A stretch of DNA of 64,000 nt from Rheinheimera mangrovi (GCF_003990335.1 NZ_CP034683.1:4564355-4628354); one strand, 5' to 3'. Shown: positions 20,294-29,240, numbered from the stretch's first letter. The notes: generated from the sequence alone by a model not told the origin. Numbers and translations are program-made.

Positions 20294-20860
20294 TTATCCC
20301 TTTCCTTGTCTGCTGAGGTGCTGTTTTAAGCGCTCTGCCACTGCTGCAAAGTTCAACGTCATGATGTCCTGTTCCATCAGCACAAAATCATCCGGCCCCA
20401 AATAGGCGATCCAGCCAGCTCTTTGTACCTGAAACAAGCTGTAGGCCTGCATGTCGTTACTTTCAAGATACTGGATATACAACGCTACGTCAGGCAAGCT
20501 GCTGTCTGAGCTGTATTTGAACTGGCTCAGCCATAAATTTAAAGCCGCAGAAGTTTGCTCCAGACATTCCAGATAGCTCGTAAATGCAGTAGCACGTGGC
20601 AATTGACCCTGTTGCAACTGAATTTCCAGCGGACGTGATAATTCAGGCAAAGCTGCTGCACCTAAAGTGGCATAACTGCCGCGCAACTTATGCAAAGAAA
20701 GCTCGATGGCTTTATGGTCTTGCCGCTGATAAGACAGGCTAAGCTGTTGAATTTCACTGGGAGTTGATGCAATCAACTTTGCCACAGCAGGAAACAGATG
20801 CAGGAACGCATCTTGAGAAAAGCCAATTAATTGCTCAAGCACACTAAAATTAAACAGCAT
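20294..20860 (-). CDS. Stand-alone histidine phosphotransfer (Hpt) protein
   Basis: A 188-residue helical protein. Residues 1-115 form an Hpt bundle with His57 in LSLHKLRGSYATLGA, the expected HxLxG context for phosphotransfer. The C-terminal part (SSDSSLPDVALYIQYLESNDMQ onwards) is a second helical segment with no recognised domain. It ends five bases before the hybrid kinase, so the two are co-transcribed. It is an additional Hpt, since the kinase carries its own, which suggests branched phosphoflow to the REC-only or GGDEF-EAL proteins. Confidence 0.88.
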   Translation of the reverse strand: MLFNFSVLEQLIGFSQDAFLHLFPAVAKLIASTPSEIQQLSLSYQRQDHKAIELSLHKLRGSYATLGAAALPELSRPLEIQLQQGQLPRATAFTSYLECLEQTSAALNLWLSQFKYSSDSSLPDVALYIQYLESNDMQAYSLFQVQRAGWIAYLGPDDFVLMEQDIMTLNFAAVAERLKQHLSRQGKG

Positions 20861-20992
20861 ATAAAGCTACCCGAATGATTTCCACCAGCATAATGGGCTT
20901 TAGCTGAAAAATCCCGTGCTTTGTCCAGTTAATTTTGTCTGGCTAGTTTTTCCGTCTACACTAAAAAAATAGGCAAAACAGGGAAGTGCCAG

Positions 20993-23098
20993 ATGCAAAT
21001 CACTCCATCCGCCGTATCTTCGTCAAAAATTCTACTCGTTGATGATCAGGCATCGTCCTTACTGTTACTACGCGAACTATTGCAGGATTTAGCCATTTTG
21101 TATTTTGCCACCGATGGCCTTCATGCACTTGAGCTAGCGCGTAAACACCTCCCTGAGCTGATAGTGCTGGATATTGATATGCCAGGTATGGATGGTTTCG
21201 CTGTTTGCAGAGCCTTAAAAGCTGACCCCGCCACCCGCGATATCGCTATAGTGTTTATTACCTCTCATATTGATATAGAACACGAAATATCTTCTTTATC
21301 TGAAGGGGGCATCGACTTTTTACGTAAACCTTTGCATGCGACAACTTGTCGTATCCGTATCAAAAACTTACTGAATTTAAGTTGCTATAGCCGTCAGGTG
21401 GCTGCAGAAAAAGAATGGCTGCGAGTAACGCTTGATTCGATTGGTGACGCTGTTATAGCCACTGATCTGGATGGAAAAATCAGCTTTATGAACCCCATAG
21501 CTGAACGTATGACGGGCTGGCTGGCGAAGGAAGCCTTGCATCGCCCTATAGAAAAAGTGATGCAACTGCGGGATGCTCATACTTTAGAGCCACGATGGAA
21601 CCCTATTTATTTCGCGTTAAAAGAACAACGTGTAGTGGCTATGGCGTTAAATTGCCAGTTGGTTTCACGCACAGGCCAGCTGTTTCAGGTGGAGGATTCT
21701 GCCGCCCCTATTATTGATCACAAAGGTCAGTGCCTGGGTAGCATAGTGGTGTTTCATGATGTCAGCGAAAGCATGGCGCTGGCGCTGAAAATGAGTCATC
21801 TGGCCAATCACGACCCTTTAACCAATTTACCCAACAGAATATTGCTGTACGACCGCATAGAACAGGCCATCAAAAGAGCTGGGCAGTTGCATCATAAATC
21901 GGCTTTGCTGCTGATTGATTTGGACCACTTTAAATACGTCAACGACTCCATTGGCCATAACTTCGGCGATTTGTTGATCAAACAGGCTTCAGAGCGCCTG
22001 AGTTCTATTTGTTGTGCAGGCACCACACTGGCTCGTTTAGGCGGTGATGAGTTTGTACTGGTACTGCCCGAACTGTGGTCTATTGAAGAAGTAGGGTTGT
22101 TTACCAGCCAGGTGCATAGTCAGTTCCAGCAACCTTTTGTACTGGAAGACAAAAAGTACCAGATGGCTGTCAGTATTGGCGTCAGTATTTATCCGGACGA
22201 CGCCCAAACCATTGAAATGTTTATGCGCCATGCCGATGTCGCCATGTTTAAAGCCAAATCTGAAGGCCGCAACAGAACCAGCTTTTTCTCCGACGAACTG
22301 GAACAGCAAATCATTCATCGTCATCAACTGGAATTGCTGCTGCGGGACAATTTAGCCAATCAGCAGCTTCAGGTCTATTATCAGCCCAAACTCTGTCTAC
22401 AGACCGGCAAGTTGTTAGGTGCAGAAGCCCTGGCTCGTATGCAAAATAATCAGGGCCAGTGGATTTCGCCTATAGAGTTTATTCCGTTGGCGGAAGAAAC
22501 CGGATTAATAGCGGAGCTTGGGCAACAAGTGTTACGTCAGGCCTGTGAGGAATGTCTGAGCTGGCAACACCTGGGTTATCAGGTACCGGTATCGGTGAAT
22601 ATTGCAGCCGCTCAGTTTGCCGACCCGCTGTTGGTAAAACAAATCAGCAGCCTGATGGCGGAATTACAAATGCCAGCCCACTTATTAGAACTGGAAGTCA
22701 CTGAAAGTTCGTTGATGCTAGATGTCAGTAAAACCCAAAGCATGTTGAGTCAGCTCAAAGCCGCTGGCATTTGTATTTCCATAGACGACTTTGGCACTGG
22801 CTACTCGAGCTTGTCTTATTTGAAAAAATTTCAGGTCGACGTGCTGAAAATAGACAAATCCTTTGTCCATGAAATGTTGACAGACAGAGGCGACATGGAA
22901 ATAGTCAAAGCTGTGATATCCTTGGCTCAGTCGATGAATTTGCAACTAATAGCCGAAGGCATTGAACTGGAAGCGCAAAAAGACAAACTGCTGGAACTGG
23001 GTTGCCAGATGGGACAAGGCTACTTTTTCAGTAAACCTTTGTCGGCAGCGGATTTTAAAACCTACTTACAACAGCAATACGGCCAACAGAGCCTGTAA
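20993..23098 (+). CDS. Response regulator with PAS, GGDEF and EAL domains (c-di-GMP turnover)
   Basis: A 701-residue cytoplasmic protein. Receiver at 10-128 with Asp60 (VLDIDMPGMDG) and RKP. PAS at about 140-258. GGDEF at about 265-430 with an intact GGDEF signature (350-354). EAL at about 445-695 with EAL (478-480), NIAAAQF (Asn536), E-V-T-E-S and DDFGTG (598-603). Both catalytic sets look intact, so it could make and degrade c-di-GMP. The inhibitory RxxD site before GGDEF is missing (CAGT there). It is divergent from the Hpt/hybrid kinase operon and a likely output of that relay. The start follows GGGAAG. Confidence 0.95.
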   Translation: MQITPSAVSSSKILLVDDQASSLLLLRELLQDLAILYFATDGLHALELARKHLPELIVLDIDMPGMDGFAVCRALKADPATRDIAIVFITSHIDIEHEISSLSEGGIDFLRKPLHATTCRIRIKNLLNLSCYSRQVAAEKEWLRVTLDSIGDAVIATDLDGKISFMNPIAERMTGWLAKEALHRPIEKVMQLRDAHTLEPRWNPIYFALKEQRVVAMALNCQLVSRTGQLFQVEDSAAPIIDHKGQCLGSIVVFHDVSESMALALKMSHLANHDPLTNLPNRILLYDRIEQAIKRAGQLHHKSALLLIDLDHFKYVNDSIGHNFGDLLIKQASERLSSICCAGTTLARLGGDEFVLVLPELWSIEEVGLFTSQVHSQFQQPFVLEDKKYQMAVSIGVSIYPDDAQTIEMFMRHADVAMFKAKSEGRNRTSFFSDELEQQIIHRHQLELLLRDNLANQQLQVYYQPKLCLQTGKLLGAEALARMQNNQGQWISPIEFIPLAEETGLIAELGQQVLRQACEECLSWQHLGYQVPVSVNIAAAQFADPLLVKQISSLMAELQMPAHLLELEVTESSLMLDVSKTQSMLSQLKAAGICISIDDFGTGYSSLSYLKKFQVDVLKIDKSFVHEMLTDRGDMEIVKAVISLAQSMNLQLIAEGIELEAQKDKLLELGCQMGQGYFFSKPLSAADFKTYLQQQYGQQSL

Positions 23099-24281
23099 CC
23101 TGAGGCACAAGCTCATAGACCGCATCTGCAGTTAACCCCAATTCAGCCCGGTGTGAGATATACACAATAGCGCTGGTTCTGGCCGACGCCATGCGGTTGA
23201 TCAGTGCTATCAGTACCGCACTTTCTTCGTCATCTAACCCGACAAGGGGTTCATCCAGCAATAACAAAGGCGGGTGTTTCACCATAGCACGCATCGCCAG
23301 AATTAAACGTTGTTGTCCGGCGCCCAGATGCGCAAAAGGCAGTTTGGCATAAGCAGTCATACCGACTAGCTCAAGCCACTGTGCCGCCAATCTTTGATGA
23401 ATAGCAGAAGGCTGTTGATACAAACCGACAGAGTCAAAAAAGCCAGAGATCAGCATATTTTCCACACTGTCGTGGCTGCTGAAATTCTGTACCATCACCC
23501 GGGTAAAACAGCCAATGTTTTTCTTAATATCCCAGACGCTTTCGCCACTACCTTTTTTCCGGCCGAATAAATACAGCTGCTGGCCATAGCCCTTAGTGCT
23601 TTCGCCGTTAATCAACTGCACTAAGGTACTTTTACCCGCACCATTTGGGCCATGCAGTTGCCAGAACTCACCGGCGCGGATATCCCAGTTAATGCCGTTT
23701 AATACAGCTTTGTCGCCATAACGGACCTGCAAATCCCGCATACTGATCAACAAAGGGTCCAACAATGCAGGTTGATCCGCAGCTGGGGGAATATTGCCTT
23801 TTAGCTCTGGTATTGCGGCACTGACGCCCTGATCCGGCACAAGCTGCTTGTTCTGCAACCGGAACTGAGAATGAATAAAAGCCAGTTTGTCGCGGCGGCG
23901 ACTCAGCAATTGAACCAAAGGAATTTGATGCTGCAGCTGGTGCAGGCGCTGTTCTATCATCTGCTGCCCGGCCAAATCCAGGCTATCAAACAAGTTATCG
24001 AGGATCAGATAATCAGGATTAGATGCCAGTAAATAATCCAGCAAAAGGCGTTTTTGTTCCCCTTCAGACAAAGACGCCAGAGCTTGCGGTTGGCCTGCAG
24101 TTAAATCATCCCGACCATGCCGGTATTCTTCCGCCAGAAACTGTTCCAACGCTAAAGCTGAATACAAAGCGCCACGACCTGTCAGGTGCAGGCCCAAAGC
24201 AGCACTGACACTGCCTTCTTGCAATTGCTGGATCAGCAGCTTTTTATCGTCCGAACTTTTCAGGTAAATAGCGCAATGCAT
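23055..24281 (-). CDS. ModF-like ABC ATPase with truncated first ATPase half
   Basis: A 408-residue cytoplasmic protein with ModF features. The C-terminal ATPase is complete: Walker A HGPNGAGKST (210-219), WDIKKNIG, signature LGAGQQR (319-325), Walker B LLLLDEP (339-345) and ISHRAE. The N-terminal half keeps a signature (LSEGEQ, 71-76) and a degraded Walker B (YLILDN) but starts after the place where Walker A should be. E. coli ModF is about 490 residues. An in-frame stop lies three codons upstream of the ATG, so the missing part is not a start-site error. The 3' end overlaps the end of the convergent GGDEF-EAL gene by 44 bases. Its transport partner is not nearby. Confidence 0.85.
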   Translation of the reverse strand: MHCAIYLKSSDDKKLLIQQLQEGSVSAALGLHLTGRGALYSALALEQFLAEEYRHGRDDLTAGQPQALASLSEGEQKRLLLDYLLASNPDYLILDNLFDSLDLAGQQMIEQRLHQLQHQIPLVQLLSRRRDKLAFIHSQFRLQNKQLVPDQGVSAAIPELKGNIPPAADQPALLDPLLISMRDLQVRYGDKAVLNGINWDIRAGEFWQLHGPNGAGKSTLVQLINGESTKGYGQQLYLFGRKKGSGESVWDIKKNIGCFTRVMVQNFSSHDSVENMLISGFFDSVGLYQQPSAIHQRLAAQWLELVGMTAYAKLPFAHLGAGQQRLILAMRAMVKHPPLLLLDEPLVGLDDEESAVLIALINRMASARTSAIVYISHRAELGLTADAVYELVPQVTGSVGRIAVVSRF

Positions 24282-24385
24282 GGGTAGTCAGGCTCAGCTT
24301 TTCCGGTTTGACGCTTGTGCAAAGGCAGTCTTTTGAATACCTTTCGCTTGTACAGTCGCATAATTGGTTTTGTTCGTCCAGCTGA

Positions 24386-24811
24386 TCACCTTGCCTGAAC
24401 GTAATCCACCAACCGGATCCCCATCAGCATAAATACAATAAATACCAGGCCTTCAACAGAACCTGTGCCAGCCAACACTAAAGCAGGTCCTGGGCATAAT
24501 CCGACTAAACCCCAACCTAAGCCAAACAAAGCACTGCCAACCAATAAAGGCGTGGTAATAGCAGTAGCTTCAGGCCAGTTGAATTTGGCTTTTAACAGGC
24601 TCTGCGGCATTTTTTTGCTCAACCTAAAAGCGATAAAAGCAACAGCTATGGCACCAAGCATCACCAAAGCTAAAGACGGATCCCAAAGGCCTGCCAGATC
24701 TAAAAACCCCAGTACTTTAGCCGGATTTGCCATACCAGCCATTAATAAACCTAAACCAAACAGCAAGCCGCAGATAAAAGCACTTAAGGATAAAAACCAG
24801 TGTTTTTGCAT
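24386..24811 (-). CDS. YeeE/YedE-family membrane protein, second half (DUF6691 type)
   Basis: A 141-residue inner-membrane protein with about four helices and the motif LFGLGWGLVGLCPGPALVLAGTG, including the conserved Cys of the sulfur-transport family (YeeE/YedE, TsuA-like). The ATG at 24811 is chosen because AAGGA lies eight bases upstream; the longer reading from a TTG at 24841 overlaps the previous gene. With the preceding gene it forms the split two-subunit form of this family, thought to import thiosulfate or handle sulfane sulfur. Confidence 0.88.
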   Translation of the reverse strand: MQKHWFLSLSAFICGLLFGLGLLMAGMANPAKVLGFLDLAGLWDPSLALVMLGAIAVAFIAFRLSKKMPQSLLKAKFNWPEATAITTPLLVGSALFGLGWGLVGLCPGPALVLAGTGSVEGLVFIVFMLMGIRLVDYVQAR

Positions 24812-24821
24812 TGGGCATTCC

Positions 24822-25247
24822 TTACAACAGATGACGAACAATAAAAACAGTGATCACAGCCACACCCATAAAAGTCAGGGTGGCAACCAGCGAGCGCACA
24901 GATAAACGGGCTAAACCACAAACGCCATGGCCACTGGTGCAACCCGAGCCTAAACGTGCACCTATACCCACCAGCAAACCCGCAGCAGCCAATAAGCCAT
25001 AATTGCTGCTGACTTCAGCCACAGGCAATGGAGCAACCAACAACCAAAGCCAGGACGACAGTACTAAGCCTGAAATAAAGGCCAATCGCCACAGCCGCTC
25101 GTTGCTTGAGGAGGCAAAAGTTCCGGCTGTAATGCCGATCACGCCAGCTATCCGGCCATTGAATAACCACAACAAAGCACAAGCCAACCCAATCATCAGC
25201 CCGCCCAATAAGGCCGACTGAGTTGTAAAATGCGACCAATCAATCAT
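24822..25247 (-). CDS. YeeE/YedE-family membrane protein, first half
   Basis: A 141-residue inner-membrane protein with about four helices. The conserved segment [20 protein letters not shown] carries the Cys-containing motif of the YeeE/YedE sulfur-compound transporters. The ATG at 25247 follows GAGGGG. The next gene starts 10 bases after its stop; the two halves together match a full-length YeeE. The upstream region carries an ATTTAG/CTAAAT inverted repeat that could bind an ArsR-type sulfide-responsive repressor. Confidence 0.9.
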   Translation of the reverse strand: MIDWSHFTTQSALLGGLMIGLACALLWLFNGRIAGVIGITAGTFASSSNERLWRLAFISGLVLSSWLWLLVAPLPVAEVSSNYGLLAAAGLLVGIGARLGSGCTSGHGVCGLARLSVRSLVATLTFMGVAVITVFIVRHLL

Positions 25248-25334
25248 AAGACCCCTCTTGCTTAGATAGTGCTGAAGTTAAAGAGCTGCTGATTTTAAAA
25301 CCAACAAACTAAATTATGGATATAAGCATATACC

Positions 25335-25361
25335 ATTTAGATATATTAGTGAATACTAAAT
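25335..25361. promoter_or_regulatory. Palindromic operator candidate upstream of the YeeE/YedE pair
   Basis: ATTTAG (25335-25340) and CTAAAT (25356-25361) form an inverted repeat, with a nested TTAGT-gaat-ACTAA (25346-25359). It lies about 90 bases upstream of the first YeeE-like gene. YeeE/YedE pairs are commonly controlled by ArsR-type repressors, but none is encoded in the window. Confidence 0.4.
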
Positions 25362-25410
25362 AATAGGAGTAAATAACAGTAAAATGTCAGTGGTAAGGAG
25401 CTTTTCGCTG

Positions 25411-25448
25411 CAAATAAAAAAGCCTGGGGAAACCCAGGCTTTAAAAAA
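25411..25448 (-). terminator. Rho-independent terminator of glmS
   Basis: AGCCTGGG-gaaa-CCCAGGCT (25421-25440) with A-rich plus-strand sequence to its left, which reads as a U-run on the minus strand. It lies directly after the glmS stop. Confidence 0.85.
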
Positions 25449-25466
25449 CAGTTTAAAATTAATAGC

Positions 25467-27296
25467 TTACTCGACAGTAACGCTTTTAGCTAAGTTACGT
25501 GGCTGGTCTACGTCTGTGCCTTTGATAATGGCAACGTAGTAGCTTAATAACTGCAGCGGGATGGTGTAGATGATTGGAGCAATCAGCGGGTGCACATGTG
25601 GCACGCTGATCACTCGCTGCGTCGCGTCTGATTTAAAATGGGCATCCACGTCGGCGAATACATACAGGATACCGCCACGGGCACGCACTTCTTCCACGTT
25701 TGACTGCAGTTTTTCCAGCAGTTCGTTGTTTGGCGCTACCACAATAATTGGCATATCGGCGTCAATCAGCGCTAATGGACCGTGTTTCAGCTCGCCTGCG
25801 GCATAAGCTTCAGCATGAATGTAAGAAATTTCTTTTAACTTCAACGCACCTTCCATAGCGATAGGGTACTGATCGCCACGGCCTAAGAACAACGAATGGT
25901 GCTTGTCGGCGAATTCTGTGGCCAAAGCTTCGATTTTTGGTGCCAGGGTTAAGGTTTCTTCCAGTTTGGCTGGCAGAGTTTTTAATGCCTGCACCATGTC
26001 CTGTTGCTGCTGGGCTGTTAAACCATTGTATTTACCAATAGCCAGCGTCAGCATCGACAAACCAACCAGCTGAGTGGTGAAGGCTTTAGTCGATGCCACA
26101 CCAATTTCAGCACCAGCACGGGTCATAAAGGCCAGATCTGATTCACGCACCAGTGAAGAACCCGCTACGTTACAAATAGTTAAGCTGCCGATATAACCCG
26201 CTTCTTTGGCTAAACGTAAGGCAGCTAAAGTATCAGCAGTTTCACCAGACTGGGAAATGCTGACCAAAAGGCTGCCTGGCTGTACAAAAGATTTGCGGTA
26301 ACGGAATTCAGAGGCAATTTCGACGTTACAGGAAATACCACCTAAAGATTCCAGCCAGTAACGGGCCACCATACCTGAGTGATACGACGTACCGCAGGCG
26401 ACGATTTGCACATGACGTACTTTTTTGAACAGCTCAGCTGCACCGTTACCAAAGGTTTCATCCAGTACTGAATCTGAGCCTAAACGACCTTCTAAGGTGT
26501 TGCTGATGGCATGTGGCTGTTCGTAGATTTCTTTTAACATAAAGTGGCGGTACTGACCTTTGTCACCGGCATCGTAGCTGGCGGTGGATTCAGTAATAGT
26601 GCGCTCTACCTGTTTGCCGTTTTTGTCGTACACTGTCACGCTGGTGCGGGTAATTTCGGCCACGTCGCCTTCTTCTAAGAACATAAAACGACGGGTCACA
26701 GGTAACAAAGCTAACTGATCAGAAGCGATAAAATTTTCGCCAATACCAAAGCCGATCACCAATGGGCTGCCTGAACGGGCCACTACTAAATGGCTTGGGT
26801 CGTTTTGATCCATCAGTACAGTGCCGTAGGCGCCATTAAATTGTTTTACCGCAGTTTGTACTGCAGCTAACAAAGAACCAGCTGTTTTCATTTCATCAGC
26901 CACTAAGTGCGCAATCACTTCAGTGTCAGTGTCTGAATTAAACACATAACCTTTGGCTTTTAACATTTCACGCAGTGGTCCGTGGTTTTCGATAATACCG
27001 TTGTGCACTACAGAAATATTGCCGGATACGTGTGGGTGAGCGTTACGCTCTGAAGGTTCGCCGTGGGTAGCCCAACGAGTGTGCGCTATACCAGTGCCGC
27101 CCACTACAGGGGTTAGTTTTACTGCGTCAGACAGTTCTTTTACTTTACCTAAACGGCGGATACGTTGTAATTCGCCTGTTGGGCTGATGATGGCCACACC
27201 GGCAGAATCATAACCACGGTATTCCAGGCGACGTAAGCCTTCGACCAGAATATCTACTACGTCGCGTTGTGCTACAGCACCTACTATTCCACACAT
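25467..27296 (-). CDS. glmS: Glucosamine-6-phosphate synthase (glutamine--fructose-6-P aminotransferase)
   Basis: A 609-residue cytoplasmic enzyme making glucosamine-6-phosphate from fructose-6-phosphate and glutamine, the first step of UDP-GlcNAc synthesis. The N-terminal Ntn amidotransferase starts MCGIVGAV, with Cys2 as nucleophile, and contains [11 protein letters not shown]. The C-terminal half has two SIS domains ([27 protein letters not shown]) and ends in the conserved AKSVTVE. Length equals that of E. coli GlmS. It follows a DeoR-type regulator gene after six bases, so the pair is an operon. The second UDP-GlcNAc enzyme, glmU, is about 9 kb away rather than adjacent as in E. coli. 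Confidence 0.98.
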   Translation of the reverse strand: MCGIVGAVAQRDVVDILVEGLRRLEYRGYDSAGVAIISPTGELQRIRRLGKVKELSDAVKLTPVVGGTGIAHTRWATHGEPSERNAHPHVSGNISVVHNGIIENHGPLREMLKAKGYVFNSDTDTEVIAHLVADEMKTAGSLLAAVQTAVKQFNGAYGTVLMDQNDPSHLVVARSGSPLVIGFGIGENFIASDQLALLPVTRRFMFLEEGDVAEITRTSVTVYDKNGKQVERTITESTASYDAGDKGQYRHFMLKEIYEQPHAISNTLEGRLGSDSVLDETFGNGAAELFKKVRHVQIVACGTSYHSGMVARYWLESLGGISCNVEIASEFRYRKSFVQPGSLLVSISQSGETADTLAALRLAKEAGYIGSLTICNVAGSSLVRESDLAFMTRAGAEIGVASTKAFTTQLVGLSMLTLAIGKYNGLTAQQQQDMVQALKTLPAKLEETLTLAPKIEALATEFADKHHSLFLGRGDQYPIAMEGALKLKEISYIHAEAYAAGELKHGPLALIDADMPIIVVAPNNELLEKLQSNVEEVRARGGILYVFADVDAHFKSDATQRVISVPHVHPLIAPIIYTIPLQLLSYYVAIIKGTDVDQPRNLAKSVTVE

Positions 27297-27302
27297 AAAG
27301 TC

Positions 27303-28082
27303 TTACTCCACTGAGCCAAGGGGGGCGCAAATCACTTTTACGCCTTGTTGTTCTATTTGCTGTTTTGCGCTGGCGGGTAACTTTTCGTCTGTCACCAGTA
27401 TTTTAATGGACGACCAGGGCAATTCTAAGTTGTGGATTTTCCGACCTATTTTGTCGGATTCCACCATCACCACTACTTCACGCGCCACTTCGGCCATTAC
27501 CCGGCTTAAGCTGGTCAGCTCATTAAAAGTAGTAGTACCACGCTGCAGATCAATGCCATCGGCACCAATAAACAGCTGGTCAAAATCGTATGCACGCAAA
27601 ACCTGTTCCGCCAGCTGGCCCTGAAAAGCCTCAGACTGCGGATCCCAACTGCCACCTGTCATCAGCAGCGTAGGTTCGTTTTCCAGCTCACGTAAAGCAT
27701 TGGCAATAGACAAGGAATTAGTCATCACCACTAAACCTTGTTTATGCGAAAGTTCTGGCAATAAAGCTGCTGTGGTGCTGCCGCTATCAAGAATAATGCG
27801 GTTGTGATCACGAATAAGTTCTGCAGCAGCTTTGGCCAGAATTTGCTTTCGTTCTGAAACTTTTTCGACCGCAGCTTCCTGGATCAGTTCATGCGGCACT
27901 TGCACTGCACCACCATAACGGCGTAATAACAAACCGTTATTTTCCAGTGCAGCTAAGTCTTTACGAATAGTCACTTCAGAAGTTTCAAAGTGATGGGCCA
28001 ACTGCTCAACACTGACTTCGCCCTGCAGATTCAGCAGGTCGAGAATAGCGCGGCGGCGTTGTTGGGTGTTTCGTTTGTTCAT
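27303..28082 (-). CDS. DeoR/GlpR-family transcriptional regulator of glmS
   Basis: A 259-residue regulator: helix-turn-helix at 5-60 (RRRAILDLLNLQGEVSVEQLAHHFETSEVTIRKDLAALENNGLLLR is the usual layout), then a sugar-phosphate sensor domain with ILDSGSTTAALLPEL and LFIGADGIDL. The ATG at 28082 gives the standard family N-terminus; the longer reading begins at a TTG and runs through an operator-like sequence, so I reject it. Its location six bases upstream of glmS argues that it senses an amino-sugar phosphate and controls glmS and itself. The shorter start has a weak ribosome site. Confidence 0.9.
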   Translation of the reverse strand: MNKRNTQQRRRAILDLLNLQGEVSVEQLAHHFETSEVTIRKDLAALENNGLLLRRYGGAVQVPHELIQEAAVEKVSERKQILAKAAAELIRDHNRIILDSGSTTAALLPELSHKQGLVVMTNSLSIANALRELENEPTLLMTGGSWDPQSEAFQGQLAEQVLRAYDFDQLFIGADGIDLQRGTTTFNELTSLSRVMAEVAREVVVMVESDKIGRKIHNLELPWSSIKILVTDEKLPASAKQQIEQQGVKVICAPLGSVE

Positions 28083-28098
28083 CTGCCAGTCACTTAAG

Positions 28099-28132
28099 TT
28101 TCGTTTCGAAAGATATTGTACAGAAACGAAAG
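28099..28132. promoter_or_regulatory. DeoR-type operator repeats
   Basis: TTTCGTTTCGAAAG (28099-28112) and GAAACGAAAG (28123-28132) are inverted copies of the TTTCGTTTC element typical of DeoR/GlpR-family operators. They lie just before the regulator start, consistent with autoregulation of the regulator-glmS operon. Confidence 0.65.
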
Positions 28133-28215
28133 ATAAGTGCAAGAGTGAAAGTTAAATTCAGCTTTTGTGAATAGACTAGTGGTGAAGGAGGTAGCGGGGC
28201 ATATTAAATAAAAAA

Positions 28216-28296
28216 TGTAGGGGCGGGTCTTGTACCCGCCCCTCTAATGATACCGCGGTGCGCGCGGACGGGCCGGGACAAGCCACGGCCCCTACA
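28216..28296. repeat. Head-to-head pair of small palindromic repeats
   Basis: First unit 28216-28243: AGGGGCGGGT-cttgt-ACCCGCCCCT, a perfect ten-base inverted repeat preceded by TGT. Second unit 28270-28296 is in opposite orientation and shares GACAAGCC and GGCCCCTACA. A third unit lies at 29325-29351. These are dispersed intergenic REP-like sequences; an ORF reading through them has no support. Confidence 0.7.
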
Positions 28297-28301
28297 ACAA
28301 C

Positions 28302-29057
28302 TTAATGTTGATGTGAAGCTTCGGGACCAATTAAAAGCAGCATGATTAGTACACCAAGCCCCATCATCAAGCCATGTAACCAGAAGGGTTGTTCGACATT
28401 TTTTCGCAGCAGTGGCATTAAGTCGGCGCTGGCCAGATAAATAAAGGCACCAGCGGTAATAGCCAATAAGAGATTCAGATTTGGTGTTAACCAATGGCTG
28501 ATAGTTAAAGTGGCTACCGCACCTAACACACAAGCGCTGGCCGATAACAGGTTATACAACAAAGCTTTTTTGCGGCTGAACCCCGCATGTAGCAATACGG
28601 CGACATCGGCAATTTCTTGCGGAATTTCATGGATCAAAATAGCGACAGTGGTCGTCACACCCAATAAAGGGTCGACCAGAAAACTGCCGGCTATCAATAC
28701 GCCATCAATAAAATTGTGCACGCCATCAGCCACCAGGTTCACTTTGCCATAGCTGGCGGTACTTATAGCCTGGTCCGGTAGTTGTGGGTGACCATGTTGC
28801 AGTGCACGTTCCAGAAAATAAAAACCTAATAAACCAGCCAGTACCCAACCAAAGAGCTGGCGATGCGACTCCTGATGCTGCAGCGCGTCCGGCAATAAAT
28901 GCAAAAAGGCATTGGCCAGCAATACGCCCACAGCCAGGCTTAAAATCAGCGGTAAAAAACGCTGCAGTTTGCTTTGCGGCAGCAGAAATAACACGGCCCC
29001 GGACAGGGACACCAGCATCACCAGAAAGGCAGCCAGCAGGATAAACAGAGTCAACAT
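28302..29057 (-). CDS. ZIP-family metal transporter
   Basis: A 251-residue inner-membrane protein with about eight helices. Helix 4 carries HNFIDG (114-119) and helix 5 carries HEIPQE (143-148), the binuclear metal site of ZIP transporters. His-rich loop residues (LQHGHPQ) and a His-containing C-terminus (EASHQH) are present. ZIP proteins move zinc, and often iron or manganese, into the cytoplasm. It is a single gene flanked on both sides by the same small repeat. A possible Zur-like box lies about 80 bases upstream. Confidence 0.92.
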   Translation of the reverse strand: MLTLFILLAAFLVMLVSLSGAVLFLLPQSKLQRFLPLILSLAVGVLLANAFLHLLPDALQHQESHRQLFGWVLAGLLGFYFLERALQHGHPQLPDQAISTASYGKVNLVADGVHNFIDGVLIAGSFLVDPLLGVTTTVAILIHEIPQEIADVAVLLHAGFSRKKALLYNLLSASACVLGAVATLTISHWLTPNLNLLLAITAGAFIYLASADLMPLLRKNVEQPFWLHGLMMGLGVLIMLLLIGPEASHQH

Positions 29058-29240
29058 AAAAAATCCTGTCCTATGGGAAATAACAGCGGATAAAGATAGT
29101 CAGGTTCAGACAGCAAGAGCCACGCTAAAAACCTGTGACATTATAACGTTTTTTCCTCGATCGGATCTTTGTTTTTTAAAGAAAAAATCGTCTGGAACGA
29201 TTTTTAACAGCTTCAGCTGGCGCCAGGGATGGCTGCGAAT

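Noticed and set aside
24294..24389. 31-codon minus-strand reading from GTG between the YeeE-type and ModF-like genes
   Set aside because: Composition looks protein-like, but it is too short, starts at the previous stop and matches nothing I know; it does not supply the missing Walker A.
28204..28533. 109-codon minus-strand ORF
   Set aside because: It runs through palindromic repeats and then out of frame through the 3' part of the ZIP gene; no ribosome site or family.
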